Below, one piece after another: positions 1-8,308 of a DNA stretch of 62,752 nucleotides. This stretch comes from Planctomycetota bacterium (GTDB lineage: Bacteria; Planctomycetota; UBA1135; GCA-002686595). The notes beneath the pieces were generated by a model. The model searched no databases, had not been told where the DNA came from, and saw only the letters and a list, made by a program, of their open reading frames with translations. The stretch spans positions 1-62,752 of the forward strand of contig CANKOY010000018.1 of assembly GCA_947484275.1 (NCBI GenBank). The letters run 5' to 3'. Position 1 is the first letter of the stretch; every line of letters starts with the position of its first letter. Made by a program: the position numbers and the translations under genes.

Positions 1-77
1 CCCTGCGCCAATGCGATCTCGGCTTCGCGCAACTTGTGGATGATCTGCTCGTCACTGTGGCGTCGCTTCCTGCCCAT
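1..77 (-). CDS. IS3-family transposase orfA, N-terminal fragment
   Basis: The reverse strand encodes MGRKRRHSDEQIIHKLREAE and a few more residues, cut by the window edge. This is the usual start of the small helix-turn-helix orfA protein of IS3-family elements (MGRKRxxxEQIIxxLREAE pattern), which binds the IS ends and is normally made as a frameshift fusion with the orfB integrase. Only about 26 codons are visible, so whether it is intact cannot be judged. It is nearly identical to the copy at the right edge. Confidence 0.75.
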   Translation of the reverse strand, partial: MGRKRRHSDEQIIHKLREAEIALAQ

Positions 78-146
78 GTTGATGTCCCTTCGGTTGGGGC
101 CCAGATCCTATGATGAGATCTGGACCGGTCTGAGGGGGGCAGGTCA
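1..146 (-). mobile_element. IS3-family insertion sequence, partial left copy
   Basis: The terminus TGACCTGCCCCCC lies at 146 reading leftwards, followed by a leader and the start of an orfA-type transposase gene. The same arrangement recurs in opposite orientation at 62531-62752. The two copies differ in the C-run of the terminus and in the leader between the terminal repeat and orfA, so they are related but not identical. Only the 5' end is inside the window. The inward end joins the tail of the DUF454 gene. Family assignment rests on the TG-starting terminus and the orfA-like product, and is an inference. Confidence 0.8.
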
Positions 147-549
147 CCTCCAGGTTGCGAGGAGCGCTCGAATTCGCGGGCGCTGTGGGTCGCGTCCAAA
201 GAAAAATCACCACGCACAGCACCGAGAATCCCGCCGTCACCTTCAGCGGCACAGGGAACTCCCTGAACAGGATCGGATAGGCGACCATGGCGCCTGAGAG
301 GACCGTCGCCAGGACTTTTATGCGCAATCGAATTGCTCCGTTGGCTTCCCAGTCCGCGAGGATCGGTCCGAAAAGGTGATGTCGCAGGAGCCAGCGATGC
401 AGTTGCAGTGAACTGCGCGCGAAACAAGCGGCGGCCAACAACAAGAAGGGCGTCGTCGGCACCAGCGGCAGGAACACTCCGACCAGCGCCGCGATGACGC
501 AGATCAGGCCGCCGGTGAAGAAGATCGAGCGCTTGAGCACGGGGACCAT
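52..549 (-). CDS. DUF454 (YbaN-like) inner-membrane protein, tail replaced by IS
   Basis: This is a small membrane protein of the DUF454/YbaN family, of unknown function. The family signature is clear: a first membrane helix, then VFLPLVPTTPFLLLAAACFA, then an ARSS..LHRWLL segment and two more hydrophobic helices ending near FLWTRP. The ATG at 547-549 is preferred over the longer frame opening at 714, because family proteins begin a few residues before the first helix. The left IS terminus at 146 interrupts the frame about 15-20 residues after the last helix, and the frame then runs through IS sequence to a stop at 52-54. The conserved core is complete, so the protein may still work with an altered tail. 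Confidence 0.75.
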   Translation of the reverse strand: MVPVLKRSIFFTGGLICVIAALVGVFLPLVPTTPFLLLAAACFARSSLQLHRWLLRHHLFGPILADWEANGAIRLRIKVLATVLSGAMVAYPILFREFPVPLKVTAGFSVLCVVIFLWTRPTAPANSSAPRNLEVTCPPQTGPDLIIGSGPQPKGHQHGQEATPQ

Positions 550-738
550 TCCACGCGACCGTGGCCGAATCCCAAAGTGCATTGGCCGATTGTGTGCCGC
601 GGCCCAGGTGCCGCGCTCCACCTTCGCCGTCGAGATCTCAGCGAACTCCAGCGGAGCGCGGCCACTAACGAGCGCGGGGCGACCATTGGTCGCCCCGCAG
701 AGTCCTTCAATCAAGCTCCGGCGCAGCGGAGAGCCCGC

Positions 739-2496
739 TCAGGGCGTGAAAGTCGCCTGGATTGCGTTCGACACGTTCGAACCCTGCACGCAGGGACCGA
801 AGGGATCGCGGTACCAGCTCTGGAAGTTCCAGATCGAGCCCGAGAGGATCCAGCCGTTGGGACCGAAGTTGCCGAAGGACTGGCCGACGAGGCCCGGGCC
901 GTAGGTGAAGCTCCCGCTCGCTCCGGAGTTCTTCGCCGGCCAGCGGAAGATCTGCGGCCTGAGGCACAGGATGCCGTCTCTGAAGGGCACACCGCCGGCG
1001 ACGGTCTTGCTCATCAGCAGCATGCCCACTTTGTTGATCGGCATGCCCGTCGTCGTCAGCAGCAGGTTGTCGGCGGTCACGCTGGTGGTGCCCGACGCAC
1101 TGAGGATCGCGCCGGCGCCCGTGGAGTTCTGGCAACCGCCCGGGGCGAAGAAGTTCCCGCAGGGCGGGAGGGAGGTGGGGCCGCAGTGGCAGAAGGCCAC
1201 CGCTAGCAACTCGCACTCGTCCGGCACGCCGTTGGAGTTCGTGTCCAAGGAGAAGCTCGTGAAGATGTCGATCGCATCCTCAACGCCGTTGCCGTTGCAG
1301 TCGTTGATCGGTGCGCGGAGGATGCTCAGGGCGTCGAGATCGTCATTGGGCATGCCAATGATGCGAGCGATGAGCCCCAGGTTTTCGGCGGCGATGTAGA
1401 TGCCGGGCAAGTTGCTGGCGCCCCCCACCATCGGAGTGGTCAGGATGTCGCCTTCAGTGATGGGGATGCCGAAGATGCTGTCCGGGCTGCCGATCAAGCT
1501 CGAGCCGCGACGCACGCTGAACAGGACCATGTCCGTGGCACCGCCCATCCAGTCGTTGGGGATGAGCGAGGGCTGGAACCCGGGAGTTCCGTTCTCGCGC
1601 ACGATCAGGGCGTCGAGGTCATCCAGGGCTCCGGTCAAATTGAGTCCCAGGGCGTTCGCCGGGGCGTAGAGCACCGGCGGCCCGCCGGGACCGGCGGAGT
1701 GCAGCACGTCGGCGCCGACGAATCCGTGGGCCTGGGCCGAACCAGAATTGAAGATGCCTGTTTGAGGATCGAGAAAGGCGTCGTCGAGGGAGAAGAAGAC
1801 CCCCAGCACGGGGAAGATGCCGGTGGGCGTCAGCATCCCAAGCGCATCCATGTTGTCCGCGGGCGCCGGGCCGTCCACGAGTCCAACGCCCTTGTAAAGG
1901 GCGCCTGACCCGGAAGTCATGCCGTTGCCGTCGACGACGCCGATGTTCCCGAGCGCGGTGGCGGCGAAGGGCCCGATCGGACCGACTCCGAGGTTGAGGT
2001 CGATGAACACGTCCGCGGCGGCGTCGAAGACTGCGGCCTCGCTCATCACGTCAGGGAAGGCGCTGGAGAACAGCCCGAGTGCCTGGCGATCGACCGAAAA
2101 GGCCAGGCTGTGCTTGAGGGGGGACCCCGGCCCGGTGAGTTTCTCGTCTCCGTAGGAAAACGCGTCGACTTCGACGATGCACGGCGTGCCGCCGAAGTGA
2201 CCGACGCAGGGCAGGTGACCGGCGAGACCCAAACCAGGCCCCGGAGGCCCGAAGCCCGCACTGATCTCAATGCTGGGCAGGGCCAGGGGCCCGAACATCG
2301 GCACGCCGGCGGCGGGGCGCAGGATGTCGCCCTCGGTGATCGGGAAGGCGTTCGCGGTGTCGAGGTTGCCGATGGTGAAGCTCATCCAGTCCACAGAGAA
2401 GGTCACCTGTTGGTTCTGAGCGGACAGCAGGTTGGTGGTGAGGGAGGAAACACCGACCAGGAGGCCGGCACGCAGGATTTGGCGGGGGGTGAACAT
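739..2496 (-). CDS. exported protein with dockerin-like calcium repeat and shared C-terminal module
   Basis: The 585-residue product starts at the ATG 2494-2496, which gives a clean signal peptide (basic MFTPRQ, hydrophobic stretch, ALSAQ-like cleavage region near residue 26). Residues about 30-390 contain repeated segments built around EGDIL and LDAL motifs. Near residues 395-430 lies a dockerin or thrombospondin-3-like calcium loop pair ([13 protein letters not shown] then DTNSNGVPDECE). The last ~150 residues form a Cys/Gly/Asn-rich module also seen at the ends of four other exported proteins in this window. No catalytic motif was recognised; a cell-surface role is inferred. A run of nine C lies about 100 bp upstream of the start. 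Confidence 0.8.
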   Translation of the reverse strand: MFTPRQILRAGLLVGVSSLTTNLLSAQNQQVTFSVDWMSFTIGNLDTANAFPITEGDILRPAAGVPMFGPLALPSIEISAGFGPPGPGLGLAGHLPCVGHFGGTPCIVEVDAFSYGDEKLTGPGSPLKHSLAFSVDRQALGLFSSAFPDVMSEAAVFDAAADVFIDLNLGVGPIGPFAATALGNIGVVDGNGMTSGSGALYKGVGLVDGPAPADNMDALGMLTPTGIFPVLGVFFSLDDAFLDPQTGIFNSGSAQAHGFVGADVLHSAGPGGPPVLYAPANALGLNLTGALDDLDALIVRENGTPGFQPSLIPNDWMGGATDMVLFSVRRGSSLIGSPDSIFGIPITEGDILTTPMVGGASNLPGIYIAAENLGLIARIIGMPNDDLDALSILRAPINDCNGNGVEDAIDIFTSFSLDTNSNGVPDECELLAVAFCHCGPTSLPPCGNFFAPGGCQNSTGAGAILSASGTTSVTADNLLLTTTGMPINKVGMLLMSKTVAGGVPFRDGILCLRPQIFRWPAKNSGASGSFTYGPGLVGQSFGNFGPNGWILSGSIWNFQSWYRDPFGPCVQGSNVSNAIQATFTP

Positions 2497-2618
2497 GGAA
2501 TTCGACTCGACTTGTTCGATGGGGCTTGGCGCGAGAGTCGCCGTCCGGTTCCGGACGAGTCGCGCTCCCAGGCACACCTAAGTGACCCCAGCTGCCCCCC
2601 CCCACGACAGAAAAATCG

Positions 2619-2955
2619 ATACGGAGTCGCACACCACCCGCAATTCTCCCCTCGGGGAGTGCCGCACCAAGAACCCCTCCTCCGGCCACCCGCTGGCACG
2701 CTCCCCCACCGACCGGCGGCCTTCCCGGGCGCCCAAAAGGCGAACCTGGAAATGGCACTCCCCCGAGCTGAGTTCGAAAGCGGAACACTCGGTGATCCCG
2801 CGATGGACGACACGTTGGCCGACCCCTACAGCCGTCGACTCGACCTGCGACCCGCGTGCCATGGCGACTGGACTGCCATCGATACCACGGGTGGGCTTCA
2901 CCCGTGGTGCGGTACTTCTCGCGAGAGTTCTCCCGGGCGGTGTGCGACTCCGTAT
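2619..2955. repeat. palindromic-ended ~330-bp element, copy 1
   Basis: This element begins ATACGGAGTCGCACACC and ends with its inverted copy (GGTGTGCGACTCCGTAT). A second conserved block, GTGCCGCA, lies about 40 bp inside each end, giving imperfect terminal inverted repeats of about 50 bp. The left end also holds a small hairpin (CTCCCC-TC-GGGGAG). The interior shares a CCGAGCTGAGT block with copy 3. There is no convincing internal gene. The right end overlaps the TAA stop codon (2955-2957) of the decayed membrane-protein frame. Confidence 0.75.
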
Positions 2956-3480
2956 TAGAGGTGAAACCAGTTGTAGGCACTGCCGACCACGGGCTCGGCG
3001 AGCGCGAACTCGGACCAGGCCATCGCAGGGACGAGCAGGGCGAGCACGAGTAGTGGATGAACGATTTACCGCGTCGGTCTCGAGAGTCGATCGAGGCCGT
3101 CGAGGTAGATCACGAGGAAGGGCACGAGTGCGCAGGCGATGAGGCGTCCAGGGAGGAAGTACGGCAGCGCCCTCGATCGCGCCCAGCACTGCACGAAATC
3201 GTAGACGATCGAGATGCTCACCATGAACAGGATTGAGATCGCGACCGAGACAAAGCACAGCATCACGACGCGCGGGCCCGCGGATTCTCGCTTTCGAATC
3301 CACAACAACGTGAGCAGCGAGATCAGCGTCGGCTTGCTCGTCCACGTTGTTGAACAACGGGAACGCCGCGTTAACGGAGAACACGCGCAGGGCGCGACGA
3401 TGGACAGCGCAATGAGAAACGCGCGCTCAGATTTGCCGACGGAAGAGGAGCGAGCAACGCGCGCCTTGGCCGGTTGACCT
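2955..3480 (-). pseudogene. decayed multi-pass membrane protein
   Basis: Reverse-strand translation gives hydrophobic helices (around FLIALSIVAP, VVMLCFVSVAISILFMVSIS, GRLIACALVPFLVIYLDGL) ending at TAA 3066-3068. In the same frame, a further helix, PLLVLALLVPAMAW, continues to a TAA at 2955-2957. A neighbouring frame carries SVNAAFPLFNNVDEQ, which resembles the N-terminal loop of glycosyltransferase-39 or DUF2142-like membrane proteins. The fragments in two frames plus the internal stop suggest a once longer gene with a frameshift, a nonsense codon and an internal deletion. The family guess is weak; the decay itself is visible in the sequence. Confidence 0.45.
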
Positions 3481-3788
3481 TCCTGCATGTGTGCGCGGTT
3501 GAATGTATCCCGATGGCGGCTTGCCCCTGCTCGGGAAACGTCAGTCCGCGCCCACGACATCATCTGGCTCGCCTAGGTAAGTGCTCGGTGAAGTGCGGTC
3601 ACGCATCCGCTTCCCGAGGCCCGCGTTCCACTGAGACTGCGGGAACGCTCGATTCCTGACGAGTCGAGCCTGGGCCCAGATCCCGCTGCGCTTGTCAGCC
3701 AACGCATTCACAGCCTATGCTTCGGGCTTGACACCGTGGCAATCGCCGTCGGTCAATCGATCTCTATCCGACGACTTGGAGTACTCCG
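3481..3788. other. intergenic, nothing recognised
   Basis: No credible coding frame, RNA gene or clear terminator was found here. The segment presumably holds the promoter of the thioredoxin-like gene that starts at 3789, but no convincing -35/-10 pair stands out. Confidence 0.5.
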
Positions 3789-4685
3789 ATGAGCATGAAT
3801 CCTATTGCACCCGTGTTGGCCCTGGTGACGATTGCGGGCGTTTCAGTTGCCTTCGCGCGCGATGGCGAATCGCTGGTCGGACAGAACGCGCCGCCGATCA
3901 CCACCACGGATTTTCTGCAGGCGAAGGGGCGGACATCGGTGGCCGACTTCAAAGGCGAAGTACTGATGATCGAGTGCTTTGCAACCTGGTGCGGACCGTG
4001 CGTCGGCATGATGCCGCACCTGTCAAAGCTGACCGAGGAGTACGGCAAGAAGGGTTTCACGGTCATCTCGATCTCCAAGGAGCCGCGCGACACCGTGCTC
4101 AAGTTCCTAACGCAGAAGAATGTCACTGAAGTGAACTACACGATGGGCTGCGGCGGCGGCACGCAGAACTATCCGGCGCCGGGCATTCCCAAGGGCTTCC
4201 TGATCGGCGTCGACGGCAAAGTGATTTGGGAAGGTCACCCGGCGTCGATGCCGATCGATTTGCTCGAGCAGGAACTGAAGAAGGTCAAGATCACGCCAGA
4301 AATGAAGGCCTCGACGGCCCAGGCGTCGCTCGCGTACGCGGAGACACTAATCTCTTCCAAGGAAGTGCTGCGCGGCGCTAACGTGCTCTCCGCCATCGCC
4401 AAGGAGCACAAGGGAACCGACGCAGCCAAACAGGCGGAAGTACGCAGCGCAGCCATCACCAAGGATCCGGCGCTGTCGAAGGAACTCGCGGCGCAAAAGC
4501 AGATTGACAAGCTCGTCGGCGGCATCGAGCTTCCCAAGGAGAAGCTCAAGAGTAAGGACCGCGTCACGACGGCGGATCAGCTCGCAGCCCTCGCGTCGAA
4601 GTTTGCCTCGGATGCACCGGCATCCGCCGAGTTGGCTAGGTCGTGGGCGACGGCGATCCGGGACGACTGGAAGGTCGTTCGGTAG
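3789..4685 (+). CDS. TlpA/ResA-like periplasmic thioredoxin with C-terminal helical extension
   Basis: The 298-residue product has a signal peptide (residues 1-24) and a thioredoxin fold (about 30-165) with the redox motif WCGPC at 67-71 and the cis-proline region near GIPKGFLIGVDGK. TlpA/ResA proteins reduce or isomerise disulfides outside the cytoplasm, often for cytochrome maturation. The remaining ~130 residues are charged and probably helical, and are longer than in typical ResA. The ATG at 3789 gives the complete signal sequence. The gene is monocistronic and followed by a strong hairpin. Substrates cannot be inferred from the neighbours. Confidence 0.85.
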   Translation: MSMNPIAPVLALVTIAGVSVAFARDGESLVGQNAPPITTTDFLQAKGRTSVADFKGEVLMIECFATWCGPCVGMMPHLSKLTEEYGKKGFTVISISKEPRDTVLKFLTQKNVTEVNYTMGCGGGTQNYPAPGIPKGFLIGVDGKVIWEGHPASMPIDLLEQELKKVKITPEMKASTAQASLAYAETLISSKEVLRGANVLSAIAKEHKGTDAAKQAEVRSAAITKDPALSKELAAQKQIDKLVGGIELPKEKLKSKDRVTTADQLAALASKFASDAPASAELARSWATAIRDDWKVVR

Positions 4686-4717
4686 AAATCCAGGGGTCGG
4701 GTCGTCCTTCCGCATCC

Positions 4718-4753
4718 AACCGATCGGGTCACAGCTCACGGACCCGATCGGTT
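4718..4753 (+). terminator. perfect 13-bp stem hairpin after the thioredoxin gene
   Basis: AACCGATCGGGTC and its exact reverse complement are separated by a 10-base loop, 33 bp after the stop codon. No T-tract follows, so it is either a factor-dependent terminator or a 3'-end stabilising hairpin. Confidence 0.65.
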
Positions 4754-4869
4754 CGTCAGGGACGCTAGTCGCTGACGCTCGTCGGCATCCAAGCGCCCCG
4801 GCGTCGACTCTCCGGGTGCCCGTCCGCTGGCGTGAACGTTCCCTCGCCGCTATCCTCGCGCCCCACTTC

Positions 4870-4945
4870 GCGGGCGTAGCTCAGTTGGTAGAGCGTGACC
4901 TTCCCAAGGTCAATGTCGAGGGTTCGAGTCCCTTCGCCCGCTCCA
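4870..4945 (+). tRNA. tRNA-Gly (anticodon CCC)
   Basis: A complete cloverleaf can be drawn. The acceptor stem is GCGGGCG/CGCCCGC, the D-arm contains AGCTCAGTTGGTAGAGC, the anticodon stem TGACC/GGTCA encloses the loop TTCCCAA, and the T-arm is GAGGG-TTCGAGT-CCCTT. The 3' CCA (4943-4945) is encoded. The anticodon CCC reads GGG glycine codons. The palindromic-ended repeat element starts at the very next base, 4946. Confidence 0.95.
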
Positions 4946-5277
4946 ATACGGAGTCGCACACCTCTCGGGAGTTTCCCGTTGAGAAGTGCCGCAGCAAGGA
5001 AGGATCCTCGCGGGTTCTGTAGGGCAGTCCAAGTGCCATAGGACCACGACTCACAGTAGACGCCCTCGGAGAGCAGGCGCCGCGTCATCCATCGCGCGAT
5101 CGCCAAGCATCCTTGTTTCAGGATGCGCTAGGACGAGTGCCTTTTCCTCACTCGTTTATGCGGCGTCCGAGGTGCGAGTCGGTCGGTTGGAATTGCGCGC
5201 GTTCGGGTTGACGCCTGGCGAGATGTTGGTGCGGCACTCTTTGCGGTGAATATTGCGGGTGGTGTGCGACTCCGTAT
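4946..5277. repeat. palindromic-ended ~330-bp element, copy 2
   Basis: The ends are ATACGGAGTCGCACACC at 4946 and its inverted copy finishing at 5277, with the inner GTGCCGCA block about 40 bp inside each end. The left end contains a hairpin CGGGA-GTT-TCCCG within a TCTC..GAGA stem. The left border abuts the tRNA CCA end exactly. The right border base T5277 is the first position of the tca (reverse-strand TGA) stop of the ABC permease gene. The interior differs strongly from copies 1 and 3 although the total length is similar (332 bp). Confidence 0.75.
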
Positions 5278-7007
5278 CAACGATCCACGAGCACCTTTAC
5301 AGTTCGGCCGGCGCGATTGAGCCACACCAGATCTCCGTGGGCATCGACATCTGTGTACCCGCGGTCGCGGATGCGCGCGAGGCAGCGCAGGCCCATGCCT
5401 TCAAGTTCTACTTCGCAACCGTTCGCAACATCTAAGATCCGCGAGATCGAATTCGTGCCCCTTCGCCGCAAAAGCAACTCATGGGACTGATCGTCGCCCT
5501 CGATCCACTTGACAGCCCACTCCTTGCGCAGCCACGGCGTGTGCAAAGGCGAACCGTCGTCGGTTGAGAACACGTGAACTCCGGTCTCAGTGCACGCTAG
5601 CACGGCAAGACTGTCCGGAGATGCCGCGAGGGATCCCTCGCAGTCTTCGAGCAGGACGCGCTCCTGCCCGCTCGACATGTCGATGAACCGGAGTTGCTTC
5701 TCGCGCAGCGCGAGGATGCAACCCGGCCGCTGTGAGAGCACGATCCCGATTCCGATGTGAGTCGAACTGAACTCGCCTTCGAATTTGCGCTCGAACTCGG
5801 TTCCTTTCCATTGGACGGTCGTCGCCTTGCCGCACGCATTCTTCACGCGTTGCTCCGTCACGGCGGCCCATTCCGGCAATCGACCGCCGATCGCTTGTTT
5901 GGGATCGGCAAGCGGCTCGACACCCAGTCTCCCGTCGACTGTCCGCAGTCGAAGCGCCCCCGTATCTCCTCCGAAATTCCACGAGGACTCGGTGAACACC
6001 ACGAGGCCCTCTGCCTCGCTCCATTCACGATGGCGTCGCGTATACCAGTCACTGGCGAATTGTCCCGGAGCAGCAATCAAATGGCGCTCCGACGTTTCAA
6101 GATCGATGACCCAGACCGAAGTTAGCTGGCGTTGACTCGCGGACCGAGAGTTGAAGCCGCGACGCTGCTGTGCAGCCATGAAGGCAACGAAGCGTCCATC
6201 GGGCGAAGCGATCGACGGGAAGATCTGGAGATGCCCGTCTTCGAGCCCATGCGTCGCCCAATGCCAACTCGCGGCAGCGGCTGTTCCGGCAAGTCCAATG
6301 CTGCACAACAGCGCAGCGACCAGGACGGCGCGCAGGCGCACAGCTCCGTCACCCAGCCGTCTCTGGGCCCGCGCAAATGCAATTTGGCCGATGGCGAAGA
6401 AAACCACGGCGCACAGGAGCGCTGCCGACATCGGATGGCGGCTAATAAGGTCCTCACCGGTCAGTCGGGTGGATTCCTCGAACGCGAGGGCCAAGCCCCA
6501 CAGCCCGCCGAGGACGAGACCGCTGAGCAACATCGCGGTCAGCGCGCTCTCGACCATCAGCGAACACAACATGCCCGTCGCGCCGATCAGCGCGAGCAGG
6601 GGCAAGATGTACGTGACTGGTGGCAGGGCGTTGACGAATTCACTGCAGGCGCCGGCGCGACCGCAGCCGGCCTGCCACGCCAGTTCGACCGCGACGCCGA
6701 ATGCAGCGAGCAGGACCACCGAAGCCACAAACGCGGCGAGCTTTGCGCCCCACAACATGCGGGCGCTGACCGGCAGGGCGGACCGCGTGCGTAGGCGACC
6801 GCTGGCGAGGTCGGTCGCGAACGAATCGCACGCGAATTGCAGCGCACACAGGCTCCACATGAACGCAATCGCCGCAGCGCTCTCCGTTGGCGTGGAGGCA
6901 AACGTGTGCAGGATGGCCAGCACCAACAACGTCAGGCCGGCCGCCGCCAGCAGCGACGCGCGAGCGTTGCGAAGCTCGTGCAACACCAGTGCGAAATTCG
7001 CGTTCAT
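5277..7007 (-). CDS. ABC-2-type permease fused to a large soluble domain
   Basis: The 576-residue product has an N-terminal membrane half (about residues 1-250, roughly six or seven hydrophobic segments) typical of ABC-2 exporter permeases. It is followed by about 320 soluble residues with SPDGRFVAF, SVWVIDLETSERHLI and similar strand-turn patterns, suggesting a WD40/TolB-like beta-propeller outside the membrane. The partner ATPase gene overlaps its start by four bases (ATGA), and a GntR regulator precedes that. The substrate is unknown; antibiotic or peptide export is typical for the YtrA-linked class. The permease-propeller fusion is not a standard ABC architecture as far as I know. The stop codon overlaps the border of repeat copy 2. 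Confidence 0.75.
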   Translation of the reverse strand: MNANFALVLHELRNARASLLAAAGLTLLVLAILHTFASTPTESAAAIAFMWSLCALQFACDSFATDLASGRLRTRSALPVSARMLWGAKLAAFVASVVLLAAFGVAVELAWQAGCGRAGACSEFVNALPPVTYILPLLALIGATGMLCSLMVESALTAMLLSGLVLGGLWGLALAFEESTRLTGEDLISRHPMSAALLCAVVFFAIGQIAFARAQRRLGDGAVRLRAVLVAALLCSIGLAGTAAAASWHWATHGLEDGHLQIFPSIASPDGRFVAFMAAQQRRGFNSRSASQRQLTSVWVIDLETSERHLIAAPGQFASDWYTRRHREWSEAEGLVVFTESSWNFGGDTGALRLRTVDGRLGVEPLADPKQAIGGRLPEWAAVTEQRVKNACGKATTVQWKGTEFERKFEGEFSSTHIGIGIVLSQRPGCILALREKQLRFIDMSSGQERVLLEDCEGSLAASPDSLAVLACTETGVHVFSTDDGSPLHTPWLRKEWAVKWIEGDDQSHELLLRRRGTNSISRILDVANGCEVELEGMGLRCLARIRDRGYTDVDAHGDLVWLNRAGRTVKVLVDR

Positions 7008-7744
7008 ATTGCCAACTCCATCGCCGCCGGCTCACGGCGCAGTGCCGCCTCAAGGTTGATTCCTCCGCGTTCCTCGCGGGCCAGCGATTCCAGCTCGCCC
7101 TCGCGGGCGATGCGGCCAGCCGAAAGAACCGCGACGCGGTCGCACACACGTTCAATGTCCGAAATCGAGTGACTGACGAGCAGCACGCTGCAGTTTTCGT
7201 CGCGAAGGTGCTCGATCACCGTCGCGGCAAGTTTCATTCGCGTGCCCACATCGAGCCCGCTGAAGGGCTCGTCGAGCAGCAAGAGTCGCGGCCGGTGGGC
7301 CAAGGCCGCGACCAGTCCGAGCTTGGCGCGGTTCCCCTTGGAGAGCGCGCGCACGGGTTCTTTCGCGTCCAGTTCCAATAGCGCGCACAGGCGCTGTTCC
7401 TCCGCACGGCTCCAATTCGGATACAGGCGCGAGAGGAATTTCAACCAGTCGCCAGCGCGCATCCAGTTCGGCACCTCAATCCGATCCGCGGCGAATCCAA
7501 CCTGCGCGCGCAGACGCGCACCATCGCGAGCCGGGTCCGCGCCCAGCACCGCAACCGTGCCTCGGTCGGGCACGAGCGTTCCTAAAAGGACGCGCAGCAG
7601 CGTGGACTTGCCGGCGGAGTTGTCGCCGACGAGCGCGGTCGCGCTCCCGCGCTGCAGCTCGAAATCCAGCCCGTCGAGCACGGGCCGCTTTCCGAAAGCG
7701 ACGCAAAGCCCCTTCACCGCCACAGGATTCGAATTCGATTTCAT
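7004..7744 (-). CDS. ABC transporter ATP-binding protein (BcrA/YtrB type)
   Basis: This 246-residue nucleotide-binding subunit shows Walker A GDNSAGKST, a degenerate signature (LSKGNRAKLGL) and Walker B RLLLLDEPFSGLD, followed by the switch histidine in LLVSHS. It would power the permease encoded downstream. ATG 7742-7744 is chosen because it starts just before the conserved VAVKGLCVAFG strand and overlaps the GntR stop as ATGA. Longer upstream frame has no family similarity. Three genes linked by ATGA overlaps imply one translationally coupled operon. Confidence 0.9.
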   Translation of the reverse strand: MKSNSNPVAVKGLCVAFGKRPVLDGLDFELQRGSATALVGDNSAGKSTLLRVLLGTLVPDRGTVAVLGADPARDGARLRAQVGFAADRIEVPNWMRAGDWLKFLSRLYPNWSRAEEQRLCALLELDAKEPVRALSKGNRAKLGLVAALAHRPRLLLLDEPFSGLDVGTRMKLAATVIEHLRDENCSVLLVSHSISDIERVCDRVAVLSAGRIAREGELESLAREERGGINLEAALRREPAAMELAI

Positions 7745-8154
7745 GCGCTCTCTCCGATCTGTTTCCAACCGCGTCGCACGTACAAGGCCTGCGCGAAACA
7801 ACGCTCGAGATCCGCCTGGGTCAGGCCAGAGCTGCGCGCGTCGTCGATCCAGCGCGCGAGCGCGGCGCTCAGCCAAAGATCTCGTGCTTCCCTTGCGCGC
7901 GCCGCGGCGCCTGAGGCGACGAACACACCGTCGCCGGGCTTCGAATCGAGCACGCCCATGCGCTCCAAATCGCGCCAGGCTTTGCCAACCGTGTTCGGAT
8001 TGACCGAGGCCTCGACCGCCAGTACGCGAACGGGCGGCAGGCGCTCGCCCGGGGCCAAAACGCCGCCCGCCACCGCGAAACAGACCTGCTGAACGAGTTG
8101 TTCGCTGGGACTCTGATCCGCCTTGGGATCGATCGCTATCGCAAGCCGCGCCAT
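7741..8154 (-). CDS. GntR-family regulator, YtrA-like
   Basis: This 137-residue protein has an N-terminal winged helix (about residues 15-80). The IDPKADQSPSEQLVQQV opening, PGERLPPVRVLA, and VNPNTVGKAWRDLERMGVL recognition segment are typical. The short C-terminal tail, lacking a big effector domain, is typical of the YtrA subfamily, which usually represses a co-transcribed ABC exporter. That is exactly the context here: it is the first gene of the GntR-ATPase-permease operon. An inverted repeat just upstream is a good candidate for its own operator, so autorepression is likely. The inducer is unknown. Confidence 0.9.
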   Translation of the reverse strand: MARLAIAIDPKADQSPSEQLVQQVCFAVAGGVLAPGERLPPVRVLAVEASVNPNTVGKAWRDLERMGVLDSKPGDGVFVASGAAARAREARDLWLSAALARWIDDARSSGLTQADLERCFAQALYVRRGWKQIGESA

Positions 8155-8161
8155 GGCAGCC

Positions 8162-8179
8162 GTCCTATCGTCCTAGGAC
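8162..8179 (-). promoter_or_regulatory. candidate operator of the GntR/ABC operon
   Basis: The reverse strand reads GTCCTAGGACGATAGGAC, in which GTCCTA and TAGGAC form an inverted repeat with a 6-bp spacer and the first ten bases are themselves palindromic. It ends only seven bases before the regulator start codon, where bound repressor would block initiation. Assignment to the GntR protein is inferred from position. Confidence 0.55.
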
Positions 8180-8224
8180 AGTGCGGCACTTGAAGCGAAG
8201 CCAACGCTCGCCCCCCACAAACGT

Positions 8225-8259
8225 CAGAGGCCAGCTCCCCCGCGGGGAGCCGGCCTCTG
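8225..8259 (-). terminator. nested hairpin after the exported-protein gene
   Basis: CAGAGGCC pairs with GGCCTCTG, enclosing a second stem GCTCCCC-CGC-GGGGAGC. It lies between the stop of the 8309-9574 gene and the operator of the next operon on the same strand, so it probably insulates them. No T-run is present. Confidence 0.65.
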
Positions 8260-8308
8260 AACTCAAGTCCGTCGGCGTCTCAGCCAGGGGCTGACACGCC
8301 GAATGAAA

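Noticed and set aside
2578..3384. 268-codon reverse frame spanning element copy 1
   Set aside because: It crosses the repeat element and is mostly Arg-rich shadow. Only a short VNAAFPLFNNVDEQ stretch looks protein-like, and it is used in the pseudogene call.
8180..8192. A fourth copy of the ATACGG element (GTGCGGCACTTGA near 8181)
   Set aside because: Only the short inner block is matched; neither ATACGGAGTCG end is present nearby.
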